DNA of 40,981 nucleotides, taken from Candidatus Hydrogenedens terephthalaticus JGI OTU-1. Its GTDB lineage: Bacteria; Hydrogenedentota; Hydrogenedentia; Hydrogenedentales; Hydrogenedentaceae. The stretch covers positions 7,093-48,073 of the forward strand of contig AWNW01000019.1 of assembly GCA_000493945.1 (NCBI GenBank). Reading direction: 5' to 3'. The notes below the pieces were generated by a model. It was given only the letters and a program-made list of their open reading frames with translations, was not told where the DNA came from and made no database searches. Below, piece by piece: positions 1-8,800 of this stretch (positions within the stretch are counted from its first letter, which is position 1; the number at the start of each line of letters is the position of its first letter). A program made the translations under genes and the position numbers.

Positions 1-557
1 ACATGTTTACGGATAAAAATATAAATTTAATTTCTTTAGGTAATAAAGGTAATGCTGCATTAAAATATCATCATATCCCAGTAAAAAAATCATATAGTAA
101 CTTTTTTGAAGATTATTCACTGAGTAAAGTCTCTTCATTAGTTCAAGAATTATCAAAGAATATTATAGATGGTACAACCGATTCTGTCTTCATTATTTAC
201 ACAAAATTAGGTCCTTCTTACACTACAAAAATAGAGATTGAGCAATTGTTACCTCTTAATATCAAAGGGATACAGAACAATCCTAAAAATATAAAGAAGT
301 ATAATTGGCTTGTTGAACCCAATATTGATGATGTCGTAACTCGAACCTGTGAATTATTCTTAATTTCTGAGATGCACCGAATTTTTCATGAATCATTAGC
401 CTGTGAACAATTAGCCCGAACGCAAGCCATGGAAGTAGCAACAAAGAACGCAGAAGAGACCTTACAAAACTTGAAAATAGTTTTTAATAAAACAAGACAA
501 GAACTTATTACGAAAGAGATGTTAGAAGTAATAAGCGGAACAGAATCATTAGAATAG
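1..557 (+). CDS. atpG: ATP synthase gamma subunit, C-terminal part (5' end outside window)
   Basis: This is the C-terminal 185 or so residues of the F1 gamma subunit, the central rotor shaft of F-type ATP synthase. The frame is open to the left edge, so the N-terminal helix and start lie outside the window. The last 70 residues fit the conserved gamma C-terminal helix: EQLARTQAMEVATKNAEE, then NKTRQELITKEMLEVISG, matching the family pattern of AR..AM..A..NA followed by NR.RQ..IT.E..EI. The stop is 10 bases before atpD and both genes run in the same direction, which is the standard atpG-atpD order. Nothing in this fragment looks damaged. Recognition rests on the C-terminal motif and the context. 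Confidence 0.93.
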   Translation, partial: MFTDKNINLISLGNKGNAALKYHHIPVKKSYSNFFEDYSLSKVSSLVQELSKNIIDGTTDSVFIIYTKLGPSYTTKIEIEQLLPLNIKGIQNNPKNIKKYNWLVEPNIDDVVTRTCELFLISEMHRIFHESLACEQLARTQAMEVATKNAEETLQNLKIVFNKTRQELITKEMLEVISGTESLE

Positions 558-567
558 GATTTAACTT

Positions 568-1230
568 ATGAATAAAGGACATGTAATAAAAATAAGTGGT
601 CCCGTTGTGGATGTCCGCTTCGAAGAAGGTGAATTACCTTCAATATATACGGCTTTAGAGATTACGACGGATGATGACCGAAGAATTGTCTTAGAAGTTA
701 TGCAACATTTAGGAGATAATATTGTCCGAACAATTGCTATGGAAAGCACGGATAAATTGTATCGGGGAATGGAAGTTATAAATCTTGAGAAACCTATATG
801 CACTCCGGTAGGGAAAGAGGTGCTTGGTAGGATTTTAAATGTAGTTGGGGAACCTGTAGATGAACAGGAACCCATAAATGCTACAGATTATTGGTCAATC
901 CATAGAAAAGCCCCGGAATATCGTGATATAAATCCTAAAATGGAAATTTTTGAGACGGGTATAAAAGTAATTGATTTGTTAGCCCCTTTCCCTAAGGGAG
1001 GAAAAATTGGACTTTTTGGAGGTGCAGGGGTAGGAAAAACGGTTTTAATTATGGAGTTAATTCGTAATGTTGCCATAAAACACGGAGGAGTCTCTGTATT
1101 TGCAGGTGTTGGAGAACGGACAAGAGAAGGAAATGATTTATGGTTAGAAATGAAGCGTTCTGGGGTACTGAATAAGACCGCTTTAATATTTGGACAAATG
1201 ACAGAACCTCCAGGAGCAAGGGCAAGGGTA
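568..1230 (+). pseudogene. atpD: ATP synthase beta subunit, N-terminal half of interrupted gene
   Basis: This segment encodes residues 1-221 of the catalytic beta subunit of F1 ATP synthase. It contains the N-terminal beta-barrel (KISGPVVDVRFEEGELPSIY), the Walker A loop GGAGVGKT at residues 151-158, GERTREGNDLW, and ends at MTEPPGARARV. In intact family members the next residues are AL/GL-T-x-LT-x-AEYFRD; these appear 1370 bases later at 2601. From 1231 the frame enters the insert and stops at TAG 1270-1272 after 13 foreign residues. A weak Shine-Dalgarno (AGGA) precedes the ATG. The truncated product would have the P-loop but not Walker B, so it should be inactive alone. It is called a pseudogene fragment because the frame is broken; an excisable insert or an assembly error are alternatives. 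Confidence 0.9.
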
Positions 1231-2579
1231 TTGTATATGAAGGATATGATCCTATTATTAAAAGAAAAGTAGCAATTAAAACAGCGAGGAAAGACCTATC
1301 TGTAAGTGCCAGTATTGCAGATGAAATATTCATCCGATTTTCACGCGAAGCCATCATGGCAGGCCAGATACAACATCCAAATGTGGTGACCATTTATGAC
1401 ATGGGAGAGGAAGAAGGTTTGGCTTATATTGTGATGGAATATATAGAAGGCGAAGACTTGAAATCATTAATAAGTAAAAAGAAAATTTGGTCAATGGAAG
1501 AAATTATTAAGATAGCGAATGCTACATGTAGTGCCCTGAATGAGACCCATAAACACAAAATAGTCCATAGAGATATTAAACCTTCAAATGTATTAATAAC
1601 AAAGGATGGAAATATAAAACTTACAGACTTTGGGGTTGCTCGACTTCCTGATTCTACTCTTACACAAGAAGGGACACTAATCGGTACCCCTCATTATATG
1701 AGTCCAGAACAGTTTACTGGAGGAAAAGTTGATGGTAAATCAGACCAGTTTTCTCTGGCTGTTGTTCTATATGAACTCATAACAGGGGAAAAACCATTTG
1801 TGGGGGATACCTTGAATGTAATTATGCATAAGGTATTACGAACCCAACCGCTACCTCCTTCTGATTTGAATATACGAGTTTCTAAAGAATTAGATAATGT
1901 CATCATGAAAGCAATGAGTAAAAATCCCGATGACAGATATGAAAATATGGAGGAGTTTTCAAAAGCCCTTAATAATGCTATAAACAAAACAGAGAAAAAG
2001 GATAATGTTCAGGCAATATCAGACGCACCTACACTTTTGGCAGACGAAGGTGTAGGGAAGAAAACTGATGAAGAATTAGATAAAATTCGTAGCAAAATCA
2101 GAACAAAACAAAAGTTTGTGGCAATTATAGGAATTACATTAGTAGTAATTGGGATAGTTTTAGGAATTTTTTATTCTTATTCGACTGGAAAAGGCAGTGT
2201 TACAGAAAACAATGTAAATACTAAAATAAACGAACCCTATTTTGGGAAAGCAATATTTAATATCTGGCAGGCGGAAGATGATGAAGCCTACGAAGATTTT
2301 CAAAATTATTTAGATTTAAAGAGAATATCCGATAAAATCTCTCCTGTTGAAGGAACCGTAGAATTAGAGATAAAAGACCAGGCAGGCGAGGTTGTTTATA
2401 AGAATGATAAATATAGCACAGGAGAGACTGCACAATTTCAGGGAAAACCTAATTCAATTTCATGGACAGTTCGAAGGGGTAATGATATTTTAACAGGCGA
2501 ATTACCTTCAGTAGTAAAGCCCAAAGAACCCGGTGAAACGGTTGCAAAACACATTCTTTTGCCTCCGATAAAAAGATAA
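1230..2579 (+). pseudogene. Membrane serine/threonine kinase (PknB type), N-terminally truncated
   Basis: This is a Hanks-type Ser/Thr kinase reading frame of about 449 codons, lying in the -1 frame relative to atpD. It begins abruptly at IVYEGYDP, the end of the glycine-rich loop, so the N-terminal strand and the first loop glycines are missing. Visible motifs are VAIK (catalytic lysine codon at 1278-1280), the helix-C glutamate in FSREA, HRDIKPSN, DFG, the activation segment GTPHYMSPEQ, and DGKSDQFSLAVVLYEL. A single membrane helix (KFVAIIGITLVVIGIVLGIF, near 2111) is followed by an extracytoplasmic tail ending at TAA 2577-2579. The first conventional start in frame is ATG 1356, which would omit both the lysine and the helix-C glutamate. 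No ATG, GTG or TTG lies earlier in the open stretch (from 1176). The kinase fold is certain; a functional product is doubtful. Confidence 0.85.
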
Positions 2580-2600
2580 TGAGCAAAAATAAAACCTCAT
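1231..2600 (+). other. 1370-bp insert splitting atpD
   Basis: This segment is foreign to atpD. If it is removed, GCAAGGGTA at 1222-1230 joins GCTTTAACAGC at 2601 and gives RARV-ALTALTVAEYF, exactly the spacing of E. coli and Bacillus beta subunits, with 221 + 245 = 466 residues in total. The length is not a multiple of three (remainder 2), so the downstream half is also out of frame. I see no target-site duplication, no clear terminal inverted repeats, no transposase, no reverse transcriptase, and no intein or intron signature (ends TTGTAT...CCTCAT). Base composition looks like the neighbours. The insert holds one kinase lacking its N-terminus and about 21 bases after its stop. The exact left boundary is ambiguous by a few bases because GGGTA would fit both atpD and a typical kinase glycine loop. 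Confidence 0.85.
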
Positions 2601-3338
2601 GCTTTAACAGCATTAACAGTGGCAGAGTATTTTCGCGATACAGAACAGCAGGATGTACTTTTGTTTATAGACAATATCTTTCGTTTTACACAGGCAGGTT
2701 CAGAGGTTTCTGCTCTTTTAGGTAGAATGCCCAGTACGGTCGGATACCAGCCCACATTAGCTACTGAAATGGGGGAACTTCAAGAACGAATTGTATCAAC
2801 GACACGAGGCTCTATTACTTCTGTACAGGCTGTATATGTCCCTGCAGATGATTTGACCGACCCCGCACCTGCAAATACCTTTACACATCTGGATGCTACT
2901 ATTGTTTTATCCCGTAAAATTGTAGAAATGGGTATATATCCAGCAGTTGACCCATTGGATTCAACCAGCCGTTTATTAGACCCGCGTTATATAACAGAAA
3001 CTCACTATAAAATTGCACGAGATGTTCAACAAGTATTACAAAGATATAAAGACTTAGAAGACATTATTGCTATCCTTGGTATGGAAGAACTGTCGGATGA
3101 GGATAAACAGATTGTAAATCGTGCAAGAAGAATCCAACGATTTTTCTCCCAACCTAACTTTGTCGCCGAAGAATTTACAGGAATGCCCGGAAAGTATGTT
3201 AGTGTTGATGAAACTATTGAAAGTTTCTCAGAATTACTTTCAGGGAAATATGACCACTATCCCGAATCAGCGTTTCTTTATTGTGGAAATATTCAGGATG
3301 TTCAAGAGAAAGCAAAACAAATGGGATTTTCTGCATGA
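2601..3338 (+). pseudogene. atpD: ATP synthase beta subunit, C-terminal half of interrupted gene
   Basis: This segment encodes the last 245 residues of the beta subunit, starting at ALTALTVAEYFRD. It contains Walker B (VLLFIDNIF), the FTQAGSEVSALLGR segment, GYQPTLATEMGELQERI, VQAVYVPADDLTDPAPA, DPLDSTSR, and the C-terminal helical domain with DELSEEDK-like ELSDEDKQIV and EFTGMPGKYV. The only nearby in-frame start is GTG 2619, inside a conserved strand and without a Shine-Dalgarno sequence, so independent translation looks unlikely. The 3' end is normal: the stop overlaps the ATG of atpC. All conserved residues of this half look intact, with no secondary decay, so either the interruption is recent or the gene is still used in some uninterrupted form. 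Confidence 0.9.
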
Positions 3339-3757
3339 GTCCTACTACTTTTACATTCCAGATTTGTTCATTAAATATGAAACCAATTACATTAGAATCC
3401 ACTGCGGTCTCTTTACCTGTTATTCAAGGAGAAACAATTACTGTTTTACCGGGACACACTCCTTTAATCACAGCTCTCGACATAGGTATTGTTGCTATTC
3501 AACAGGAAGGAACTGATAAACTTTTCTTTGCTGTAATGGGAGGGATTGCTCAGGTAACACAAAACCGTGTTGTAATATATACAAATGCATACGAGGAGGG
3601 GAAAAATATTCCAGAAGATGAGACAGGATTTAATCAGTGGAGCAAGGGTGTTTCTTATGAAAAGAAAAAAGAAGAGGAACGAATTCGATTTTATCTTCTT
3701 AACACAATAAAAAAGTGGCAGAAAACTCATAGAACAGGTAGTTTATCAAACTCATGA
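3335..3757 (+). CDS. atpC: ATP synthase epsilon subunit
   Basis: This 140-residue protein matches the F1 epsilon subunit, which couples the rotor to the membrane ring and can inhibit hydrolysis. The N-terminal beta-sandwich carries the diagnostic LPGHTPLITALDIGIV segment and then MGGIAQVTQNRVVIYTNAYE, equivalent to the family's GG.xEV..N.VTVLAD. The C-terminal half is rich in Lys and Glu and weakly conserved. The chosen start, ATG 3335, overlaps the atpD stop (ATGA), indicating translational coupling; upstream in-frame starts lie inside atpD. Its own stop overlaps the start of the next gene, again as ATGA. Coupling to the broken atpD would depend on ribosomes reaching the 3' half of that gene. 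Confidence 0.88.
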   Translation: MSPTTFTFQICSLNMKPITLESTAVSLPVIQGETITVLPGHTPLITALDIGIVAIQQEGTDKLFFAVMGGIAQVTQNRVVIYTNAYEEGKNIPEDETGFNQWSKGVSYEKKKEEERIRFYLLNTIKKWQKTHRTGSLSNS

Positions 3758-4890
3758 AAAAACATATTCCCACCGCTTATATTAAAGAAAATGAGGAAAA
3801 AAGAATATTACGGGGGCATTTATGGATATTTAAGAACGAAATACTAAAACAAGAACCTGTTAATGATGGGGATGTTGTTGATATATATAATTCAGAGGAT
3901 CGTTTTATTTGCAGAGGATTTTTTCAGGAAGATGGGGGTATTTTTGCTCGTGTATTATCTTATCATCAAGAAGAAATAAACACATATTTTTTCTTAAAGA
4001 GGTTATCAACAGCCCAAAATCTGAGAAATAGGTTATTTGATGGGTCTGATGTTTATCGCTGGATACATGCGGAAAGCGATGGACTTCCGGGACTTATTAT
4101 TGACAGATACCAGTCATTAGTTACTATACAGTTTCAATGTAACTTTTACAATCTTTACAGTCACTATTTATTAGAGGCAATAAAAAGTTTCAAAGGTATT
4201 CAATACATATACAGCAAACAAAACGAGGAATTATCATCGGATATTCCTGATGAAATTGTATGCAATATTAATAAACTCAATATTATTGTTCCTATTAAAA
4301 AGGCACAAAAAACAGGTCTTTTTCTTGATCAGAGACTTAATTATCTTTATTCACAAAAATATACAAGAGAAGCAAAAGTTCTCGATTGTTTTTGTTATGC
4401 GGGTTTATGGACCTGTCATAGTATCCAGGCAGGAGCGAAATATGTTGTTGGAATAGAATCCTCAAAAGAAGCCACCGCTATAGCGAAAAAAAATTTAGAG
4501 TTGAATAAATACAGTAATTGTGCAGAATTTTATAATATTGATGTTGAGGAATATTTCAAACAAAACCCGAAAGAAGAATTTGATGTTATTATATTAGACC
4601 CTCCTGCGTATGCGAAGAAAAAAAACGATTTCAAAAAAGCATTTTTGAAGTATCAAAGAATTAATTCTTTTGCATTGAGACATATAAAAAAAGGAGGTTT
4701 TTTAATTACTTGTTCTTGCTCTCATTTTATTTCACCTACCGATTTTCGGGAAATTATCAAAAGGGCATCAAGAAATGTGGCAAGAGAAACTCGTTTATTA
4801 GAATTTCATGGGGCTGCTCCTGACCACCCTGAAATTTTAATCATGCCAGAATTGTCATATCTTAAATGTGCTATTTTTCAAGTATTTTAG
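3754..4890 (+). CDS. rlmI: RlmI-like 23S rRNA cytosine-5 methyltransferase
   Basis: This 378-residue protein has the layout of the RlmI/YccW family: an N-terminal PUA domain (KRILRGHLWIFKNEI, then DGDVVDIYN), a middle domain with HAESDGLPGLIIDRY, and a C-terminal Rossmann methyltransferase. The SAM-binding loop is VLDCFCYAGLWTCHSIQAGA and the catalytic motif is IILDPPAYAKKK; a TCSCSHF segment follows. Family members methylate C1962 of 23S rRNA with SAM. The start overlaps the atpC stop by four bases, so it is probably translationally coupled to the ATP synthase operon. It is tail-to-tail with the next gene. Assignment to the family is firm; the exact target base is inferred. Confidence 0.88.
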   Translation: MKKHIPTAYIKENEEKRILRGHLWIFKNEILKQEPVNDGDVVDIYNSEDRFICRGFFQEDGGIFARVLSYHQEEINTYFFLKRLSTAQNLRNRLFDGSDVYRWIHAESDGLPGLIIDRYQSLVTIQFQCNFYNLYSHYLLEAIKSFKGIQYIYSKQNEELSSDIPDEIVCNINKLNIIVPIKKAQKTGLFLDQRLNYLYSQKYTREAKVLDCFCYAGLWTCHSIQAGAKYVVGIESSKEATAIAKKNLELNKYSNCAEFYNIDVEEYFKQNPKEEFDVIILDPPAYAKKKNDFKKAFLKYQRINSFALRHIKKGGFLITCSCSHFISPTDFREIIKRASRNVARETRLLEFHGAAPDHPEILIMPELSYLKCAIFQVF

Positions 4891-4907
4891 CCTATTTATA
4901 ACACGAA

Positions 4908-5816
4908 TTAAGGTTGTTCTTTTTCATAAGGTTCAATGTGAATAAGAACATCTACAACATCTTGCCCTTTTTCTAAAAGTGCATGTTTTACTTTTCCTGC
5001 TATGATATGACCATCAGAAACAGACATCTGGGGGTCAACTAATACATGCAAATCTACCGCAATTCCTCCCCCGATATGACGACTCCTTATTGCATGGATA
5101 CTTTTTACCCCTTCTATAGATAAAGCAATATCACTTAATCGAGACATCTCCTCCTGTGTAATACCGCTGTCAACCAGGATTTTCAGCATAGGAAGGATTA
5201 TTCGATATGCAGAGTATATAATCAGAACACAGACTATTAAAGCACCTATGGGGTCTAATATGCTGTATGAAGGATTTACCATGATTCCAATTCCTGCAAT
5301 TACTACAGGAATTGAACTTAGGCTATCTGAACGGTGATGCCACGCATTTGCAATAACAGCAGTTGAATGGATTTTCCTACCTACAAACACAGTATATTGA
5401 TATAATGCTTCTTTAGAAACTACAGATATAATTGCAATAATTGTCATTGGTAAAGAGTAAATAGTTTCTTCTTTTTCAAATTGGATAATTGATTTAACAG
5501 CCTGAAATCCCAATAATATGCCAACCAATCCAAGCAAAAGACCAATAAGTATTGTTACCAGCATCTCTATTCTTCCATGTCCATGAGGATGATCTTCGTC
5601 AGCAGGTGCCGTCCAAAAAGGTTCACCCAATATTACAGCAAGGTCTGTTATCCCATCGGAAAGACTATGTATACCGTCCGCAATAAGGGCTTGACTTCGA
5701 GTAATATAACCTACACAGACTTTAAGAATAACAAGTAATATATTAAGTAGAAAACCTAATAATGTAACTTGTGTTAATTGCTTTCTATAATTCTTATCGT
5801 AGTGGATTTGTGGCAT
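4908..5816 (-). CDS. Cation diffusion facilitator (CDF) family metal transporter
   Basis: This 302-residue membrane protein has about six hydrophobic helices and a C-terminal cytoplasmic domain, as in CDF proteins that export Zn2+, Fe2+ or Mn2+ in exchange for protons. Helix 2 carries ADGIHSLSDGITD, a His-rich loop HPHGHGR follows, and helix 5 carries HHRSDSLSS. The HxxxD and DxxxxxxD style residues form the intramembrane metal site. The C-terminal region (SIHAIRSRHIGGGIAVDLHVLVDP) is the usual ferredoxin-like domain. No clear ribosome binding site precedes the start. It is divergent from the protease gene across a 58-base gap. Which metal it moves cannot be told from the sequence. Confidence 0.9.
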   Translation of the reverse strand: MPQIHYDKNYRKQLTQVTLLGFLLNILLVILKVCVGYITRSQALIADGIHSLSDGITDLAVILGEPFWTAPADEDHPHGHGRIEMLVTILIGLLLGLVGILLGFQAVKSIIQFEKEETIYSLPMTIIAIISVVSKEALYQYTVFVGRKIHSTAVIANAWHHRSDSLSSIPVVIAGIGIMVNPSYSILDPIGALIVCVLIIYSAYRIILPMLKILVDSGITQEEMSRLSDIALSIEGVKSIHAIRSRHIGGGIAVDLHVLVDPQMSVSDGHIIAGKVKHALLEKGQDVVDVLIHIEPYEKEQP

Positions 5817-5839
5817 AATTTAGGAGTGATAGTTGTTTT

Positions 5840-5868
5840 TTGTATTACTTCAAATTATAAAGTATTAT
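5840..5868 (+). promoter_or_regulatory. Sigma-70-like promoter, possibly giving a leaderless mRNA
   Basis: A -35-like TTGTAT (5840-5845) and a -10-like TATTAT (5863-5868) are separated by exactly 17 bases. Transcription would be expected to start about 7 bases after the -10, close to the ATG at 5875, leaving almost no leader. No Shine-Dalgarno is visible before that ATG. Confidence 0.4.
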
Positions 5869-5874
5869 TATAAC

Positions 5875-8800
5875 ATGAATATTTACTTCTCTTTTTCTAA
5901 AGTAAAAATCTTAAATCTTTCGCTCCCATTTATATTTTTGTTTATCTTACAAAATGTATCTTTTACTGACTGTATCCCGGTTATTATTGAACTGAACACC
6001 TCTTGTGGTGCTGAATTTTATTCTCAACTAAAAGATACAAAAATATCATCCATTGAAAAAACCATAAAACTCAGAGAACATATAGAAAAAATTGAAAACG
6101 AACAGAATGCATTCATAAATAAAATCATAAAAAAGAAAAGTATAGAAGAAAATATCCTTTTCACTGTTCAAAAAGTATTTAATGGTATTGGGGCATACCT
6201 GGAACTTGACCACATTCAGGAACTACAAACTGATTTTGATGTAAAAGCAATTCATCCTTTATCCCGTGTAAGCATCCATTTATCAAATAGTCTACCTTTT
6301 ACAGGAGCACCTTCAGTATGGAGTAATTATAAAGCCACAGGGAAAGGAATAAGGGTAGGCATTATTGACACAGGAATTGATTATATACATAAAGATTTTG
6401 GTGGCTCAGGAACAAAACAAGATTATGACAATAATGACCCAACTATTATAGAAGATGTACCATTTCCTACAACTAAAATAGCTGGTGGATATGATTTTGT
6501 GGGAGAAGATTATGACCCCGAAGCATTCGGTAAAAACATCCCGATTCCAGACCCTGACCCGTTTGATCAGCATGGACATGGGACACATGTTGCCGGTATT
6601 ATCGGCGGATATGGAGTATTGAATAGCGGTGCAACTTATACATTTGGTTATACCCAACAAATTATCAATTATCCTTTTCTTGTCTATCCCGGTGTTGCTC
6701 CCAAAACAGAACTTTATGCCTTAAAAATATTTTCGAAAGCACCTAAAAGTGAAATATTAATACCCGCCATTGAATGGGCTCTTGACCCTAATCAGGATGG
6801 TGATTTTTCAGACCATCTGGATATTTTAAATTTATCTTTAGGTGAAGATTTTGGTTTTTCAGATACACCTGAAGCAATTGCCTGTAACAATGCGTCAATG
6901 ATAGGTATTTTAGTTGTTGTCTCTGCAGGAAATAGAGGGGATGCTTTCTTTTCACTTGGCACACCTGCCTCAGCAGAAAGTGTTATTGCTGTTGCAGCCT
7001 GTGAAGATGCGGATTCATCTTTATCTGGAAATATACCATCGCGGATTGCTTATTTTTCATCACGAGGACCTGCTATGTATTCAACAGGGAAAATCGTGTT
7101 AAAACCGGATATATCGGCTCCTGGAGTGCATATTTACTCAGCAAATTTAGGTTCCAATCCCATTAATCGTCTTAGTTCCGGGACATCCATGTCTGCCCCC
7201 CATATTTCAGGACTTTCTGCTTTATTAATGGAAATAAAACCTGAATTAACAGCACAGAATATAAAAACCATTCTAATTAATAATGCTACATTTGATACTT
7301 ATCTGTATAAAAAAGGGGAAATTATTTATGCTCCTCCACAAGTGGGAGGAATAGGTAGAAATAATTTTTCAAATAATATAATTATGGATTTTCTATTTTA
7401 TGATAAAGATAACTCTTACACAGTCTCTCTTACATTTGATACTCAAGAAGTATCTGACTCTATAACCGAAGAAAGATGGATTCGTATTGAAAACCTTTCA
7501 AAACAATCTAAAAGTTTTGAATTATCCTATCTATCGAGAACAACTATTTCCGGTGTTGATATTGTTTTACCACAAAATATCTCACCTACAATCAATCCAG
7601 GTTCTTATGCAGACCTACCCGTTATATTAAATATAGATATGTCTTTACTGAAACATGATAGAGACCCTTCCCTTGATTTTCGCTATGAAGAACCTTATCG
7701 TTCGTGGATTAGTGAATTGAGTGGGATACTTTCTTTACGAGACACAACTAACAACAATACTTTGCATCTTCCTTTATATGCTCAGATTCAACCTATTTCA
7801 GACCTGGAATTATATCCGTCGTATTTAGATTTATCTACATCCAATACAGCATCCTTATCTGTTCTGGGCAAGGAATTATATACGGGTGATAATTTTCCTT
7901 ATGATTTAAGTTCTTTTATATCTTTTTTTGAATTAAAAGGCATAAGTAAAAAACAGGAAAATCTTCCTGAGTATATGTCCTGTGCAGATATTCAGTATTT
8001 GGGAATTACTGATAATCTACCCTATTTACCTGATGTAAACAATATTGAGGATTCTTCAATCTACTTCTTAATCTCTACTTATTCTTCCTGGAGTTCCCCA
8101 AACCAGGTAAATTTCACAATCTATATTGATGCTAATAATGATGGGAAAACAGATTATTCTCTTTATAATTCCACAACCTATTCCGGGAACAACCCTCCCC
8201 CATCTTCTGATTTCTTTGTTTCTGTTCTTTCTGATTTAAAAGGTGGAACTTTCATCCAATATCCCTTAAATATTTTTAGTGCTTCTGAAATTGATGTCAA
8301 TTTGTTTAAATCCGATGTAATGGTTCTTGGGGTCAAAGCAAGTGATTTAAAATTAGATAATAAGAACAACACCATAGGATTTTTTTGTGAATCAAGATTC
8401 ATGAAAGATATACCTGTAAATATTGACCAGATACCGGAACAAATCCCTACACAACCTAAAAAAAGATTTATATACAACTTAAAAGAGAAATCTCTCCAAA
8501 TACAATCCGCCTCTTTAACAAATGTTTTTTCTTTTGCACAAAATAACATCTCTCCCCAAATATCTATTTATAATGAAAATTATTTTACATTTAAAACTTA
8601 CGGCTTGCTCTCTTTTATTACACATAACCCTAAAAATAAAAAATTACAATTTATACCTATCATTACATCTGGGGATACAGATGGAGATGGGATTTTCGAT
8701 ATTGCTGAAAAAATCGAAGACATAGATATTGATGGCATACCGAATCTTCTTGACCTTGATAGTGATAATGACGGAATTCCTGATAACATAGAAGGAACAG

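Noticed and set aside
1231..2600. Insert as intein, group I/II intron or transposon
   Set aside because: It carries stop codons and lies in another frame, has no splicing-domain, GUGYG-type, reverse transcriptase or transposase signals, and no target duplication or clear inverted ends.
2619..3338. Start of the second atpD half at GTG 2619 as a genuine gene start
   Set aside because: The GTG is a conserved internal valine codon without ribosome site; family alignment begins earlier, at 2601.
3121..3516. Extra open frame across the end of atpD and start of atpC
   Set aside because: Out of frame with two clear family genes and without recognisable protein features; a shadow.
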